Below, piece after piece: positions 49,337 to 60,673 of a DNA stretch of 64,000 nt. Each line of letters starts with the position of its first letter. Position 1 is the first letter of the stretch. Position numbers and translations under genes: made by a program. The stretch covers positions 62,001 to 126,000 of the forward strand of contig FOAY01000003.1 of assembly GCA_900109485.1 (NCBI GenBank), in the 5' to 3' direction. Under the pieces are notes generated by a model. It was not told the origin of the DNA. It saw only the letters and a program-made list of their open reading frames with translations, and searched no databases. Source of the stretch: Kosakonia sacchari (GTDB taxonomy: Bacteria; Pseudomonadota; Gammaproteobacteria; Enterobacterales; Enterobacteriaceae).

Positions 49337-49771
49337 TTGCTGTAATTTACGCACTTCAGTATTTGCCGCGGTAAGCCGGTGCCCGTCAGCCGCTTGCGGC
49401 AACATTGGAGGGATGGCTTCGCCGCTCTGGCTATCGATCAATATGGAATGGGGTTCGCCTGGAGCAAAAAGATGTTGTTCGCCCCACTGGCGCAGCGCCA
49501 CCACTACCGGAAATAACGACTCACCTCTCTCTGTCAGCACATATTCCTGATATGCCGTGCCATCTGATGCGGGTTGAGTGGTAAAAATGCCCGCTTCCAT
49601 CAGTTTGCGCAGCCTGTCAGTAAGAATGTTACGCGCCACGCCAAGACTACGCTGAAAATCACCAAAACGCCGCGCGCCGTCAAAGGCATCACGGATGATA
49701 AGCAATGCCCAGCGATCGCCAATCAAATCGACAGAACGGGCAACGGGGCAGGGTTGGGTCTTCAGTGACAC
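49334..49771 (-). CDS. HxlR-family transcriptional regulator
   Basis: 145-residue winged-helix regulator. The HxlR domain runs about 5-100: CPVARSVDLIGDRWALLIIRDAF, then FGDFQRSLGVARNILTDRLRKLMEAGIF with the recognition helix, then YVLTERGESLFPVVVALRQWGEQH. The N-terminal Cys8 precedes the helix; in relatives such as YodB, HypR and QorR an N-terminal cysteine at this place senses quinones, aldehydes or disulfide stress, so a redox signal is possible here. It is divergent from an MFS exporter gene with a long inverted repeat between them, so it probably controls that exporter and itself. E. coli K-12 has mngR-mngAB at this spot. Confidence 0.88.
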   Translation of the reverse strand: MSLKTQPCPVARSVDLIGDRWALLIIRDAFDGARRFGDFQRSLGVARNILTDRLRKLMEAGIFTTQPASDGTAYQEYVLTERGESLFPVVVALRQWGEQHLFAPGEPHSILIDSQSGEAIPPMLPQAADGHRLTAANTEVRKLQQ

Positions 49772-49793
49772 GGCGCATCTCCGGTTTGGGATT

Positions 49794-49851
49794 CTGGTTG
49801 CATTTTAAAACTAGCCTGACTACGCTTCAACCAGTTTTATTTTGCAACCAG
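49794..49851. promoter_or_regulatory. Long inverted repeat between the HxlR and MFS genes
   Basis: Arms of 21 bases, CTGGTTGCATTTTAAAACTA(G) at 49794-49814 and its inverse at 49831-49851, match at 17 of 21 positions with a 16-base centre. It fills the divergent promoter region and ends 9 bases from the MFS start. It is the obvious candidate operator for the HxlR protein. Confidence 0.65.
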
Positions 49852-49860
49852 GTTAATGGC

Positions 49861-51057
49861 ATGGATAAAAACAGACAGACAACAGAACGGGGTTTGATTG
49901 CTCTGTTTGCCGTGGCCAGCGGCTTAAGTGTGGCGAATGTCTATTACGCTCAGCCGTTACTTGATGCGCTGGCGCAGAGTTTCGCCATTAGCCAGGCGGC
50001 TGTTGGCGGCGTAGTGACCGCAACTCAGGTGGGATCGGCGTTGGCTTTACTGCTGCTGGTACCGTTGGGCGATATTGTTGAACGACGCCGGTTGTTGTTG
50101 GTGCAGTTACTGGCGCTGATGATTGCGTTGAGCGCGGTGGCGCTGGCGCAATCGGCCGTGGTGTTGCTCACCGGCATGCTGGCAACAGGTTTGCTGGGTA
50201 CGGCCATGACACAGGGGTTGATCGCCAGTGCGGCCAGTATTGCCAGTGAACAGGAGCGAGGCAGGGTAGTGGGTGCCGCGCAAGGCGGCGTTTTTATTGG
50301 CCTGCTGCTGGCGCGTGTCTTTGCCGGGGTTATTAGTGACCTGGCGGGATGGCGGGCAGTGTATGGCGTTTCTGCATTGCTGATGATGATGCTGTTGCTG
50401 CTCCTCAGGCAACGGCTGCCTGTCATGCGCGCCTCTGCGGTTTCTGAAAGCTGGTTTCGTTTGATGTCTTCAATGCTGACGCTGCTATGCACCGATCGGG
50501 TATTGCAAATCCGTGGTGTGCTGGCGCTGTTGATGTTTGCCGCTTTTAATATTTTCTGGAGTGCGATGGTACTGCCGTTGAGTGCCGCGCCGTTTGGTTT
50601 TTCGCATACGGCGATTGGTTTGTTCGCGCTGGCGGGCGTTGCGGGAGCACTGGTGGCGTCGAGAGCCGGGAAGGAAGCGGATCGCGGTAACGCACAGCGC
50701 ACAAGCTTGCTGTCGCTCCTGCTGTTGCTGCTTGCCTGGTGGCCGCTATCAAGGCTGGAGCACTCTCTGGCTCTGCTGATCCTGGGGATTGTACTGCTTG
50801 ATCTTGGCGGGCAGGCGCTGCATGTCACGAACCAGAGCCTGATTTTGCGCACCAATGTAGCTCAACACGGCAGACTGGTGGCGTTATATATGCTGTTTTA
50901 TGCGACAGGCAGTGGGCTGGGCGCCATGGCAACGACCGTTATTTATGCCAGATTCGGCTGGCAGGGCGTTTGTTTGCTCGGCGCTAGCGTAAGTCTGCTG
51001 GCGCTTATTGTCTGGAGCACAACACGGCGCTGGATGCGGCTGAACAATACCCCATAA
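49861..51057 (+). CDS. MFS transporter (DHA1-like)
   Basis: 398-residue major facilitator with about 12 hydrophobic helices. The N-terminal half has FAVASGLSVANVYYAQPLLDALA (helix 1) and the loop 2-3 signature VPLGDIVERRRLL; the mid-protein loop has RQRLPVMRAS. The layout resembles the YnfM/arabinose-efflux-like exporters; the substrate is unknown. The start is ATG at 49861; the open frame upstream to 49705 overlaps the divergent HxlR gene and lacks similarity. Likely repressed by the neighbouring HxlR regulator through the inverted repeat at 49794-49851. Confidence 0.88.
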   Translation: MDKNRQTTERGLIALFAVASGLSVANVYYAQPLLDALAQSFAISQAAVGGVVTATQVGSALALLLLVPLGDIVERRRLLLVQLLALMIALSAVALAQSAVVLLTGMLATGLLGTAMTQGLIASAASIASEQERGRVVGAAQGGVFIGLLLARVFAGVISDLAGWRAVYGVSALLMMMLLLLLRQRLPVMRASAVSESWFRLMSSMLTLLCTDRVLQIRGVLALLMFAAFNIFWSAMVLPLSAAPFGFSHTAIGLFALAGVAGALVASRAGKEADRGNAQRTSLLSLLLLLLAWWPLSRLEHSLALLILGIVLLDLGGQALHVTNQSLILRTNVAQHGRLVALYMLFYATGSGLGAMATTVIYARFGWQGVCLLGASVSLLALIVWSTTRRWMRLNNTP

Positions 51058-51708
51058 AATAAAATGGTTTTAGCGCGTGCGAAAATAAAAAAAATAATCA
51101 CGGAGCGGTGTTAAGTACGATAACCGCAATGGTGAAATATTTGTAAAATAAAAAAGATGTGCAGTAAGTCTAATTTCTCAAGCTCTTTATCTGTCATGGA
51201 CGACCCATTTTTCCCGCAGAGGATAAACGTTAAATATACTCGCCATTATTTCTCTTTACTCGCCAATTGATAACCATTGATTACGTTAAAATGAACATGC
51301 TGTTAACAAGGTTTTTACCGCAGTTATACACTGGCTACAAAATTAACAGTAAAGAATAAAAATGATTTAAATCAATATCTAAAAGCTTGGAAAAGATTGT
51401 GAAAATCGTTAAATTGTCGCAGATCAAATTGGCTAAAAAGCGGTAGGATTGGCATAAATTGATCGGTGTCGAAAAACGTAAAATTAACTCAATAAAAACC
51501 TATTTATCGTAAGGGTTTTCCGAGTTAATATGTTCGCGAGATCAATTCGAAATTTTTATTAACCTGGTTGTAACTTTTTTCATTCATTACCACAATTTCT
51601 GTGGCAGTGAATAAAAGCAGTGCAACAAATTTGTATTGGGGCATGCGTGTGAACCCACGCTAACGGGGTTTACTCTCGGAGTCTTCATGCGATGAGCAAG
51701 GAGTCAGA
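51058..51708. other. cydA upstream regulatory region
   Basis: 651 bp without a gene, AT-rich. It holds the cydA promoters and two FNR-like sites (51362-51375 and 51414-51427). The last 70 bases (from GCATGCGTGTGAACCCACG to the GGAGT before the start) form the leader with a small hairpin GCGTGTG..CACGC. ArcA sites are expected from E. coli but are too degenerate to place by eye. Confidence 0.65.
51362..51375. promoter_or_regulatory. FNR-like site upstream of cydA
   Basis: ATGAT-TTAA-ATCAA matches the FNR consensus TTGAT-N4-ATCAA at 9 of 10 positions. A weaker second site, TTGTC-N4-ATCAA (8 of 10), lies at 51414-51427, with centres 52 bp apart. E. coli cydA has two FNR sites with nearly the same separation, where FNR represses under anoxia. 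Confidence 0.6.
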
Positions 51709-53277
51709 ATGTTAGATATAGTCGAACTGTCGCGCTTACAGTTTGCCTTGACTGCGATGTACCACTTTCTGTTTGTGCCACTGACGCTCGGTATGGCGTT
51801 CCTGCTGGCAATTATGGAAACGGTCTATGTCCTCTCCGGCAAACAGATTTATAAAGATATGACCAAGTTCTGGGGCAAGTTGTTTGGTATCAACTTTGCT
51901 CTGGGTGTGGCAACAGGCCTGACGATGGAGTTTCAGTTCGGGACTAACTGGTCATACTATTCCCACTACGTTGGGGATATCTTCGGTGCGCCGCTGGCAA
52001 TCGAAGGGTTGATGGCCTTCTTCCTCGAATCCACATTTGTTGGTTTGTTCTTCTTCGGTTGGGATCGCCTCGGTAAAGTGCAGCACATGGCAGTCACCTG
52101 GTTAGTTGCGCTGGGTTCTAACTTGTCGGCATTGTGGATCCTTGTTGCTAACGGCTGGATGCAGAACCCCGTAGCGTCTGATTTCAACTTCGAAACCATG
52201 CGCATGGAGATGGTGAGCTTTGCCGAACTGGTGCTGAACCCGGTTGCGCAGGTGAAATTCGTTCACACCGTTGCTTCCGGTTATACCTGCGGCGCCATCT
52301 TTATCCTCGGCATCAGCTCTTATTACCTGCTGCGTGGTCGCGACATCGCTTTTGCTAAACGCTCCTTTGCTATTGCTGCCAGCTTCGGCATGGCCGCTGT
52401 GCTGTCTGTTATTGTGCTGGGTGATGAATCCGGTTACGAAATGGGCGACGTGCAGAAAACCAAACTGGCTGCTATTGAGGCCGAATGGGAAACGCAACCG
52501 GCTCCGGCGGCATTTACCCTGTTTGGCGTGCCGGACCAGGATAAACAAGAGAACAAATTCGCTATCCAGATCCCTTACGCGTTGGGCATTATCGCGACCC
52601 GTTCGGTGGATACCCCGGTTATCGGCCTGAAAGAGCTGATGGTGCAGCATGAAGAGCGTATCCGTAACGGTATGAAAGCGTACCAGTTGCTGGAGCAGCT
52701 CCGCTCTGGCTCTGCCGATCAGTCCGTTCGCGATCAGTTCAACAGCGTCAAGAAAGACCTCGGTTATGGCTTGTTGCTTAAACGCTACACGCCGAATGTG
52801 ACCGATGCGACTGACGCGCAAATCCAGCAGGCGACGAAAGACTCTATCCCTCGTGTTGCGCCGCTTTACTTTGCGTTCCGTATCATGGTGGCGTGCGGTG
52901 TTCTGATGCTGCTGATTATCGCCGCGTCCTTCTGGACGGTGATTCGTAACCGTATTGGCGAGAAGAAATGGCTGTTGCGCGCGGCGCTGTATGGTATTCC
53001 GCTGCCGTGGATCGCCATTGAATCCGGCTGGTTTGTTGCCGAGTACGGACGTCAGCCGTGGGCGATTGGTGAAGTGTTGCCGACCGCAGTGGCTAACTCG
53101 TCGTTAACCGTTGGCGATCTGCTGTTCTCCATGATTCTGATTTGCGGCCTTTATACGCTGTTTATGGTGGCGGAAGTGTTCCTGATGTTCAAATTTGCTC
53201 GCCTTGGGCCGAGCAGCCTGAAAACAGGTCGCTATCACTATGAGCAGTCCACTGTGGCTTCTCAGCCGGCACGCTAA
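51709..53277 (+). CDS. cydA: Cytochrome bd-I ubiquinol oxidase subunit I (CydA)
   Basis: 522-residue membrane subunit of the high-oxygen-affinity terminal oxidase, exactly the E. coli length. His19 in [16 protein letters not shown] is the heme b595 ligand; [13 protein letters not shown] (about 184-196) holds His186 for heme b558; the periplasmic Q-loop includes [21 protein letters not shown] (about 255-280); and [19 protein letters not shown] (about 430-450) is the conserved GWxxxExGRQPW signature. First gene of cydABX-cydE. Confidence 0.98.
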   Translation: MLDIVELSRLQFALTAMYHFLFVPLTLGMAFLLAIMETVYVLSGKQIYKDMTKFWGKLFGINFALGVATGLTMEFQFGTNWSYYSHYVGDIFGAPLAIEGLMAFFLESTFVGLFFFGWDRLGKVQHMAVTWLVALGSNLSALWILVANGWMQNPVASDFNFETMRMEMVSFAELVLNPVAQVKFVHTVASGYTCGAIFILGISSYYLLRGRDIAFAKRSFAIAASFGMAAVLSVIVLGDESGYEMGDVQKTKLAAIEAEWETQPAPAAFTLFGVPDQDKQENKFAIQIPYALGIIATRSVDTPVIGLKELMVQHEERIRNGMKAYQLLEQLRSGSADQSVRDQFNSVKKDLGYGLLLKRYTPNVTDATDAQIQQATKDSIPRVAPLYFAFRIMVACGVLMLLIIAASFWTVIRNRIGEKKWLLRAALYGIPLPWIAIESGWFVAEYGRQPWAIGEVLPTAVANSSLTVGDLLFSMILICGLYTLFMVAEVFLMFKFARLGPSSLKTGRYHYEQSTVASQPAR

Positions 53278-53292
53278 GACAGGAGTCGTCAA

Positions 53293-54432
53293 ATGATCGA
53301 TTATGAAGTATTACGTTTTATCTGGTGGCTGCTGGTTGGCATTCTGCTGATTGGTTTTGCTGTCACCGATGGCTTCGACATGGGTGTGGGCATGTTGACC
53401 CGCCTGCTGGGTCGTAGCGACACTGAGCGCCGCGTGATGATTAACTCCATTGCGCCGCACTGGGACGGCAACCAGGTTTGGCTGATCACCGCCGGTGGCG
53501 CGCTGTTCGCCGCCTGGCCGATGGTTTACGCTGCTGCGTTCTCCGGCTTCTATGTCGCGATGATCCTCGTGCTGGCTTCTCTCTTCTTCCGTCCGGTGGG
53601 TTTCGATTACCGCTCGAAGATTGAAGACAATCGCTGGCGCGGGATGTGGGACTGGGGCATTTTCATCGGTAGCTTCGTACCGCCGCTGGTGATTGGCGTG
53701 GCGTTTGGCAACCTGCTGCAGGGCGTGCCGTTCCACCTCGACAACGATATGCGTCTGTTCTACACCGGCAACTTCTTCCAACTGCTGAATCCGTTTGGTC
53801 TGCTGGCGGGTGTAGTTAGCGTGGCGATGATCCTGACGCAAGGCGCAACCTATCTGCAAATGCGCACTGTGGGAGAACTGCATCTGCGTGCTCGCGCTAC
53901 TGTGCAGATCGCCGCACTGGTGACGCTGGTCTGTTTCGCACTGGCCGGTGTGTGGGTGGTTTACGGCATTGATGGTTATGTGGTGACCTCTGTGATGGAT
54001 CATCACGCCCCGTCTAATCCGCTGCTTAAAGACGTTGCGCTACAGGCTGGCGCCTGGCTGACTAACTTTAACAACATGCCTGTGTTGTGGGTGATCCCGG
54101 CGCTGGGTGTAGTTCTGCCGCTGCTGACCGTACTGACCGCGCGTCTGGATAAAGCGGCCTGGGCATTCGTGTTCTCTTCGCTGACCCTGGCCTGCATCAT
54201 TCTGACCGCCGGTATCGCGATGTTCCCGTTCATCATGCCGTCAAGCACCATGCTGAAAGCCAGCCTGACCATGTGGGATGCAACATCGACCCAACTGACG
54301 CTGAATCTGATGACCTATGTTGCGCTGGTATTTGTGCCAATCGTTCTGCTCTACACCATCTGGTGTTACTGGAAAATGTTCGGCCGTATCACCAAAGAAC
54401 ATATTGAAAGCAATACCCACTCTATGTACTAA
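53293..54432 (+). CDS. cydB: Cytochrome bd-I ubiquinol oxidase subunit II (CydB)
   Basis: 379-residue subunit with about eight or nine helices. It opens MIDYEVLRFIWWLLVGILLIGFAVTDGFDMGVGML, and IAPHWDGNQVWLITAGGALFAAWP (about 54-77) is the family signature. It completes the oxidase with CydA and CydX and lies 15 bp after cydA. Confidence 0.98.
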   Translation: MIDYEVLRFIWWLLVGILLIGFAVTDGFDMGVGMLTRLLGRSDTERRVMINSIAPHWDGNQVWLITAGGALFAAWPMVYAAAFSGFYVAMILVLASLFFRPVGFDYRSKIEDNRWRGMWDWGIFIGSFVPPLVIGVAFGNLLQGVPFHLDNDMRLFYTGNFFQLLNPFGLLAGVVSVAMILTQGATYLQMRTVGELHLRARATVQIAALVTLVCFALAGVWVVYGIDGYVVTSVMDHHAPSNPLLKDVALQAGAWLTNFNNMPVLWVIPALGVVLPLLTVLTARLDKAAWAFVFSSLTLACIILTAGIAMFPFIMPSSTMLKASLTMWDATSTQLTLNLMTYVALVFVPIVLLYTIWCYWKMFGRITKEHIESNTHSMY

Positions 54433-54446
54433 GTAAGGAGCTGAAT

Positions 54447-54560
54447 ATGTGGTACTTCGCATGGATTTTAGGAACGCTTCTTGCCTGTGCTTTTGGAGTG
54501 ATTACCGCTCTGGCGCTGGAACATGTTGAGGCGTCGAAAGCCGGACAAGAAGAACAGTAA
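54447..54560 (+). CDS. cydX: Cytochrome bd-I accessory subunit CydX
   Basis: 37-residue single-helix protein starting MWYFAWILGTLLACAFGVIT, followed by ALALEHVE and a polar tail, nearly the same as E. coli CydX (YbgT). It is needed for stable, active CydAB. It has AAGGAG upstream, lies 14 bp after cydB, and its TAA overlaps the cydE ATG. Confidence 0.95.
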   Translation: MWYFAWILGTLLACAFGVITALALEHVEASKAGQEEQ

Positions 54561-54853
54561 TGGAAAAAGTTATCGCAAAGTTATATGCGGTAATGGATAA
54601 GGGCCCGTTAAGGGCCCTTTCCTTAATAATGGCGCTCTTACTGGCCGGCTGCATTTTCTGGGATCCGTCCCGTTTTGCTGCGAAAACCAGCGAGCTGGAG
54701 ATCTGGCACGGATTGCTGCTGATGTGGGCGGTGTGTGCCGGGGTTATCCACGGCGTCGGTTTCAGGCCGCGCGCCATTCACTGGCAGGGTTTTTTCTGCC
54801 CGCTTATCGCTGATGTCGTTCTGCTGGTGGGGCTTATTTTTTTCTTCTTTTGA
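54560..54853 (+). CDS. cydE: Cyd operon protein YbgE (CydE)
   Basis: 97-residue inner-membrane protein with three hydrophobic segments (about 16-31, 48-68, 78-97) corresponding to E. coli YbgE, which is encoded in the cyd operon; its role is not established. The start overlaps the cydX stop (TAATG). A terminator-like hairpin, AAGGGCCC/GGGCCCTT followed by TCC, lies inside its first 20 codons (54599-54620). Confidence 0.88.
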   Translation: MEKVIAKLYAVMDKGPLRALSLIMALLLAGCIFWDPSRFAAKTSELEIWHGLLLMWAVCAGVIHGVGFRPRAIHWQGFFCPLIADVVLLVGLIFFFF

Positions 54854-55001
54854 ATAAGAAATATCCGCTATCCTCATGGGCTTGCAAAAGCCCATAAATT
54901 TTTACTATCCGTTTACCTGAACCCATTCCAAAGCACCTTTCCCGCGCGTATAGTAGCGAAGTTTAAAAGCTCTAACTTTTTTTGCATTACCAGGATGTAA
55001 A

Positions 55002-56095
<1,094 letters not shown>

Positions 56096-56098
56096 GCC

Positions 56099-56527
56099 AT
56101 GGCCAGAACGCGTGGACGGGGCCATCGTGAGCTCAAGTCTGAAATCAACATTGTACCGTTGCTGGACGTGTTGCTGGTGCTGCTGCTGATCTTTATGGCA
56201 ACAGCGCCGATCATCACGCAGAGCGTAGAGGTCGATCTGCCGGATGCGACGGAATCGCAGACCGTCAGTACCAATGACGATCCTCCGGTCATTATTGAGG
56301 TTTCCGGTGTCGGACAATACAGCGTGGTGGTGGAAAAAGATCGTATGGATCAGCTACCGCCAGAGCAGGTGATTGCCGAGGCGCAGCGTCGCCTGCAATC
56401 CAATCCGAAAACCGTGTTCTTAATCGGCGGAGCGAAAGACGTGCCGTACGATGAAATCATTAAAGCGCTGAACCTGTTACATAGCGCGGGTGTGAAATCG
56501 GTTGGCTTGATGACGCAGCCTATCTGA
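56099..56527 (+). CDS. tolR: Tol-Pal system protein TolR
   Basis: 142-residue ExbD-type protein with one N-terminal helix (about 20-40, VPLLDVLLVLLLIFMATAP) that holds the proton-channel Asp23 in PLLDVLL, and a periplasmic dimerisation domain. It lies 3 bp after tolQ. Length equals that of E. coli TolR. Confidence 0.97.
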   Translation: MARTRGRGHRELKSEINIVPLLDVLLVLLLIFMATAPIITQSVEVDLPDATESQTVSTNDDPPVIIEVSGVGQYSVVVEKDRMDQLPPEQVIAEAQRRLQSNPKTVFLIGGAKDVPYDEIIKALNLLHSAGVKSVGLMTQPI

Positions 56528-56566
56528 TCACTCGCCTGACAGGCGGACAGTTTTTGGGAACCGAGA

Positions 56567-57802
56567 GTGTCAAAGGCAACCGTACAAAACGACAAGCTTA
56601 AGCGAGCGATAATCATCTCAGCCGTGCTGCACGTAATTCTGGTGGCGCTGCTGATTTGGAGTTCGTTCGACGAGCATATTGATGCGTCTGCGGGCGGCGG
56701 CGGTGGCTCGGCGATCGATGCGGTGATGGTCGATCCCGGCGCTGTGGTGGACAATTACAATCGCCAACAGCAGCAGCAAGCCAGCGCGCAACGAGCCAAA
56801 GAGCAGCGCGAAAAACAGGCGCAACAGCAGGCGGAAGAGCTGCGTGAAAAGCAGGCTGCCGAGCAGGAGCGTTTGAAACAGCTGGAGCAGGAGCGTTTGC
56901 AGGCGCAGGAAGCCACGCGCGAACAGGCCGAGCAGCAGAAGCAAGCAGAAGAGGCGGCAAAAAAAGCGCAGCAGCAACAGAAGCAAGCTGAAGAAGCTGC
57001 AGCGAAAGCAGCCGCTGATGCAAAAGCTAAAGCAGACGCCCAGGCAAAAGAAGCGGCAGAAGCAGCGAAGAAAGCCGCCGCCGATGCGCAGAAAAAAGCG
57101 GAAGCTGAAGCCGCAAAAGCCGCCGCCGACGCACAGAAAAAAGCGGAAGCTGAAGCTGCGAAGAAAGCTCAGGCAGACGCTGAGAAGAAAGCACAGGCCG
57201 AAGCGGCTAAACAAGCCGCCGCGGAAAAAGCAGCAGCAGAGAAAGCCGCTGCGGCTGAGAAGGCTGCTGCTGCGAAAGCTGCTGCCGCTGAAAAAGCTGC
57301 AGAAGAGAAGAAAGCAGCCGCCGCAGAGAAGGCCGCCGCCGATAAGAAAGCGGCAGCCGAAAAAGCGGCCGCAGCCAAGAAAGCCGCCGCTGAAAAAGCC
57401 GCTGCTGCCGCTGGCGTTGACGATCTGTTTGGCGATTTAAGCTCTGGTAAGAATGCGCCGAAAACAGGTGGCGGGGCGAAAGGTAATAATGCAGCCGCAG
57501 CCGGTTCTGGTAACACTAAGAACAACGGCGCTTCGGGTGCTGACATCAGTAACTATGCAGGGCAGATTAAATCGGCGATTGAAAGCCGCTTTTATGATGC
57601 CTCCTCCTATGCGGGGAAAACCTGTACGTTGCGCGTCAAACTGGCACCGGATGGCATGCTGTTAGATATTCAGTCGGAAGGTGGTGACCCGGCGCTTTGT
57701 CAGGCGGCTCTTGCAGCTGCAAAACAGGCGAAAATGCCGAAGCCACCAAGTCAGGCTGTGTATGAAGTGTTCAAAAATGCGCCGCTGGACTTTAAACCAT
57801 AA
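56567..57802 (+). CDS. tolA: Tol-Pal system protein TolA
   Basis: 411-residue protein, 10 residues shorter than in E. coli. Domain I is a single helix (about 12-34, IIISAVLHVILVALLIWSS) with the SHLS-like IISAVLH that contacts TolQR. Domain II (about 60-295) is a long alpha-helical Ala/Lys/Glu/Gln coiled coil with many AAEKAAA-type repeats reaching across the periplasm. Domain III (about 310-411) is the globular part with two cysteines (TCTLRV and PALCQ) that binds TolB and Pal. The start is GTG at 56567, 39 bp after tolR. Confidence 0.96.
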   Translation: MSKATVQNDKLKRAIIISAVLHVILVALLIWSSFDEHIDASAGGGGGSAIDAVMVDPGAVVDNYNRQQQQQASAQRAKEQREKQAQQQAEELREKQAAEQERLKQLEQERLQAQEATREQAEQQKQAEEAAKKAQQQQKQAEEAAAKAAADAKAKADAQAKEAAEAAKKAAADAQKKAEAEAAKAAADAQKKAEAEAAKKAQADAEKKAQAEAAKQAAAEKAAAEKAAAAEKAAAAKAAAAEKAAEEKKAAAAEKAAADKKAAAEKAAAAKKAAAEKAAAAAGVDDLFGDLSSGKNAPKTGGGAKGNNAAAAGSGNTKNNGASGADISNYAGQIKSAIESRFYDASSYAGKTCTLRVKLAPDGMLLDIQSEGGDPALCQAALAAAKQAKMPKPPSQAVYEVFKNAPLDFKP

Positions 57803-57932
57803 GGTACACTTTCCTTCGCACCACGCGGGGGAAATCGTACCGGCTGTTCCGACGCGGGTAGTTTTGTCTTATTGAGTTTGTTAAAATTCTGCTAAATTAT
57901 CGCGGGTTTTCCGCCCGGATAAGGGAGATATG

Positions 57933-59225
57933 ATGAAGCAGGCATTACGTGTTGCATTTGGTTTTCTGATGCTGTGGGCAGCGGTGCTGCACGCAGAAGT
58001 ACGTATCGAGATCACCCAGGGGGTGGACTCGGCACGCCCGATTGGCGTTGTGCCTTTCCAGTGGGCAGGCCCTGGTGCCGCGCCTGAAGATGCCGGCGGT
58101 ATCGTTGCTGCGGATCTGCGCAACAGCGGCAAATTCAATCCCCTCGATCGTTCCCGCCTGCCGCAGCAGCCAGGTAGCGCACAGGAAGTTCAGCCAGCCG
58201 CATGGTCTGCGTTGGGCATTGATGCGGTGGTTGTTGGTCAGGTAACCCCGAATCCTGACGGCAGCTACAACGTCGCTTACCAGCTGGTGGACACCGGCGG
58301 CGCGCCGGGTACCGTGCTGGCGCAGAACTCCTTTAAAGTGAACAAACAGTGGCTACGTTATGCCGCTCACGCCGCCAGTGATGAAGTATTCGAAAAACTG
58401 ACCGGTATTAAAGGTGCATTCCGTACCCGTATTGCTTACGTAGTGCAGACCGCGAATAGTCAGTTCCCGTACGAGTTGCGCGTTTCAGACTATGACGGTT
58501 ACAACCAGTTCCTGGTACACAAATCGCCGCAGCCGCTGATGTCTCCAGCCTGGTCCCCGGACGGGTCCAAACTGGCTTACGTGACGTTTGAAAGCGGTCG
58601 TTCTGCTCTGGTTATCCAGACGCTGGCGAATGCGAGCATCCGCCAGGTTGCTTCGTTCCCGCGCCACAACGGTGCGCCGGCCTTCTCACCGGATGGTTCT
58701 AAACTGGCGTTCGCACTGTCTAAAACCGGTAGCCTGAACATTTATGTCATGGATATCGGTTCCGGCCAGATTCGTCAGGTTACCGATGGCCGCAGCAACA
58801 ACACCGAACCGACCTGGTTCCCGGACAGCCAGACGCTGGCCTTTACGTCTGACCAGGCGGGCCGTCCGCAGGTGTATAAAGTAGGTATCAATGGCGGCGC
58901 AGCGCAGCGTATCTCCTGGCAGGGTTCACAAAACCAGGATGCTGACGTGAGCAGCGACGGCAAATTTATGGTGATGGTAAGCTCTGACGGTGGTCAGCAG
59001 CACATTGCTAAGCAAGATCTGGCAGCGGGTGGCGTACAGGTTTTGACGTCAACGTTCCTGGATGAAACGCCAAGTCTGGCACCTAACGGCACAATGGTAA
59101 TCTACAGCTCTTCTCAGGGGATGGGATCCGTGCTGAATCTGGTTTCTACAGATGGGCGTTTCAAAGCGCGTCTTCCGGCGACTGATGGTCAGGTTAAATT
59201 CCCTGCCTGGTCTCCGTATCTGTAA
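57933..59225 (+). CDS. tolB: Tol-Pal system protein TolB
   Basis: 430-residue periplasmic protein. The signal peptide [21 protein letters not shown] is removed before EVRIE, leaving the N-terminal region that contacts TolA. An alpha/beta domain (about 22-160) precedes a six-bladed WD40-like beta-propeller with repeated [28 protein letters not shown] and [14 protein letters not shown] blades that bind Pal. Two tandem ATGs exist (57930, 57933); the second matches E. coli and is placed after AAGGGAG. Confidence 0.97.
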   Translation: MKQALRVAFGFLMLWAAVLHAEVRIEITQGVDSARPIGVVPFQWAGPGAAPEDAGGIVAADLRNSGKFNPLDRSRLPQQPGSAQEVQPAAWSALGIDAVVVGQVTPNPDGSYNVAYQLVDTGGAPGTVLAQNSFKVNKQWLRYAAHAASDEVFEKLTGIKGAFRTRIAYVVQTANSQFPYELRVSDYDGYNQFLVHKSPQPLMSPAWSPDGSKLAYVTFESGRSALVIQTLANASIRQVASFPRHNGAPAFSPDGSKLAFALSKTGSLNIYVMDIGSGQIRQVTDGRSNNTEPTWFPDSQTLAFTSDQAGRPQVYKVGINGGAAQRISWQGSQNQDADVSSDGKFMVMVSSDGGQQHIAKQDLAAGGVQVLTSTFLDETPSLAPNGTMVIYSSSQGMGSVLNLVSTDGRFKARLPATDGQVKFPAWSPYL

Positions 59226-59231
59226 TAATAA

Positions 59232-59774
<543 letters not shown>

Positions 59775-59783
59775 GAGAATTGC

Positions 59784-60587
59784 ATGAGCAGTAACTTCAG
59801 ACATCATTTGTTGAGTCTGTCGTTACTGGTTGGCATAGCGGCCCCATGGGCCGCTAATGCTCAGGCGCCAATCAGTAGTGTCGGCTCAGGCTCGGTCGAA
59901 GACCGTGTCACTCAACTCGAGCGTATTTCTAATGCTCATAGCCAGCTTTTGACTCAACTCCAGCAACAACTCTCCGATAATCAGGCCGATATTGATACCC
60001 TTCGTGGACAAATCCAGGAAAATCAGTATCAGCTCAATCAGGTGGTTGAACGCCAACAGCAAATTTTGCAGCAGATAGGCAATCTGAGCAGTGGCGCAGC
60101 GGGACAGACGCAGCAAGCTTCCGGCGATCAGAACGGTGCGGCGGCGCAAGCGCCAGCAGCGGATACGGGCGCAAATAACGGTGCGGCAACGTCTGGTGCT
60201 CCCGTTCAAAGCGGCGATGCGAATACGGATTACAATGCAGCGATTGCGCTGGTACAGGATAAATCCCGTCAGGATGACGCGATTGCTGCTTTCCAGAGTT
60301 TTGTCAAAAAGTACCCAGATTCAACCTACATACCGAATGCCAACTACTGGCTTGGTCAGTTGAATTACAACAAGGGTAAAAAAGACGACGCTGCTTATTA
60401 CTTTGCCTCTGTGGTGAAGAATTACCCGAAGTCGCCTAAAGCGCCTGATGCCATGTTCAAGGTCGGCGTGATTATGCAGGACAAAGGTGACAGTGCTAAA
60501 GCGAAAGCGGTTTACCAGCAGGTGGTCAGTAAATACCCTGGTACCGAAGGTGCGAAACAAGCACAAAAACGCCTTGGTTCTATGTAA
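59784..60587 (+). CDS. cpoB: Cell division coordinator CpoB (YbgF)
   Basis: 267-residue periplasmic protein that links PBP1B/LpoB peptidoglycan synthesis to Tol-Pal. It has a signal peptide ending AANA (about residue 26), a trimerising coiled coil (about 40-100, VTQLERISNAHSQLLTQLQQ), an Ala/Gly/Gln-rich linker (about 105-148), then three TPR repeats (about 150-265, with YNAAIALVQDK, ANYWLGQLNYNKGKKDDAA and AMFKVGVIMQDKGDSAKA). It is the last gene of the cluster. Confidence 0.96.
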   Translation: MSSNFRHHLLSLSLLVGIAAPWAANAQAPISSVGSGSVEDRVTQLERISNAHSQLLTQLQQQLSDNQADIDTLRGQIQENQYQLNQVVERQQQILQQIGNLSSGAAGQTQQASGDQNGAAAQAPAADTGANNGAATSGAPVQSGDANTDYNAAIALVQDKSRQDDAIAAFQSFVKKYPDSTYIPNANYWLGQLNYNKGKKDDAAYYFASVVKNYPKSPKAPDAMFKVGVIMQDKGDSAKAKAVYQQVVSKYPGTEGAKQAQKRLGSM

Positions 60588-60599
60588 TGCATAGCGCAT

Positions 60600-60629
60600 G
60601 ACCAGAAATCGTGTTTTTTCTGGTCTTGT
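60600..60629 (+). terminator. Terminator of the tol-pal cluster
   Basis: GACCAGAAA and TTTCTGGTC form a 9-bp stem around an 8-base loop, followed by TTGTC. The T run is weak, so some read-through towards the tRNA cluster is possible. Confidence 0.6.
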
Positions 60630-60673
60630 CGCATGAATCATAAGCAGTTAAGTCATTCTGGTTGAAATTGTTG

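Noticed and set aside
56800-57420. Highly repetitive stretch, possible expansion or foreign DNA
   Set aside because: It is the Ala/Lys/Glu coiled coil of TolA, normal for the family, and in frame throughout.
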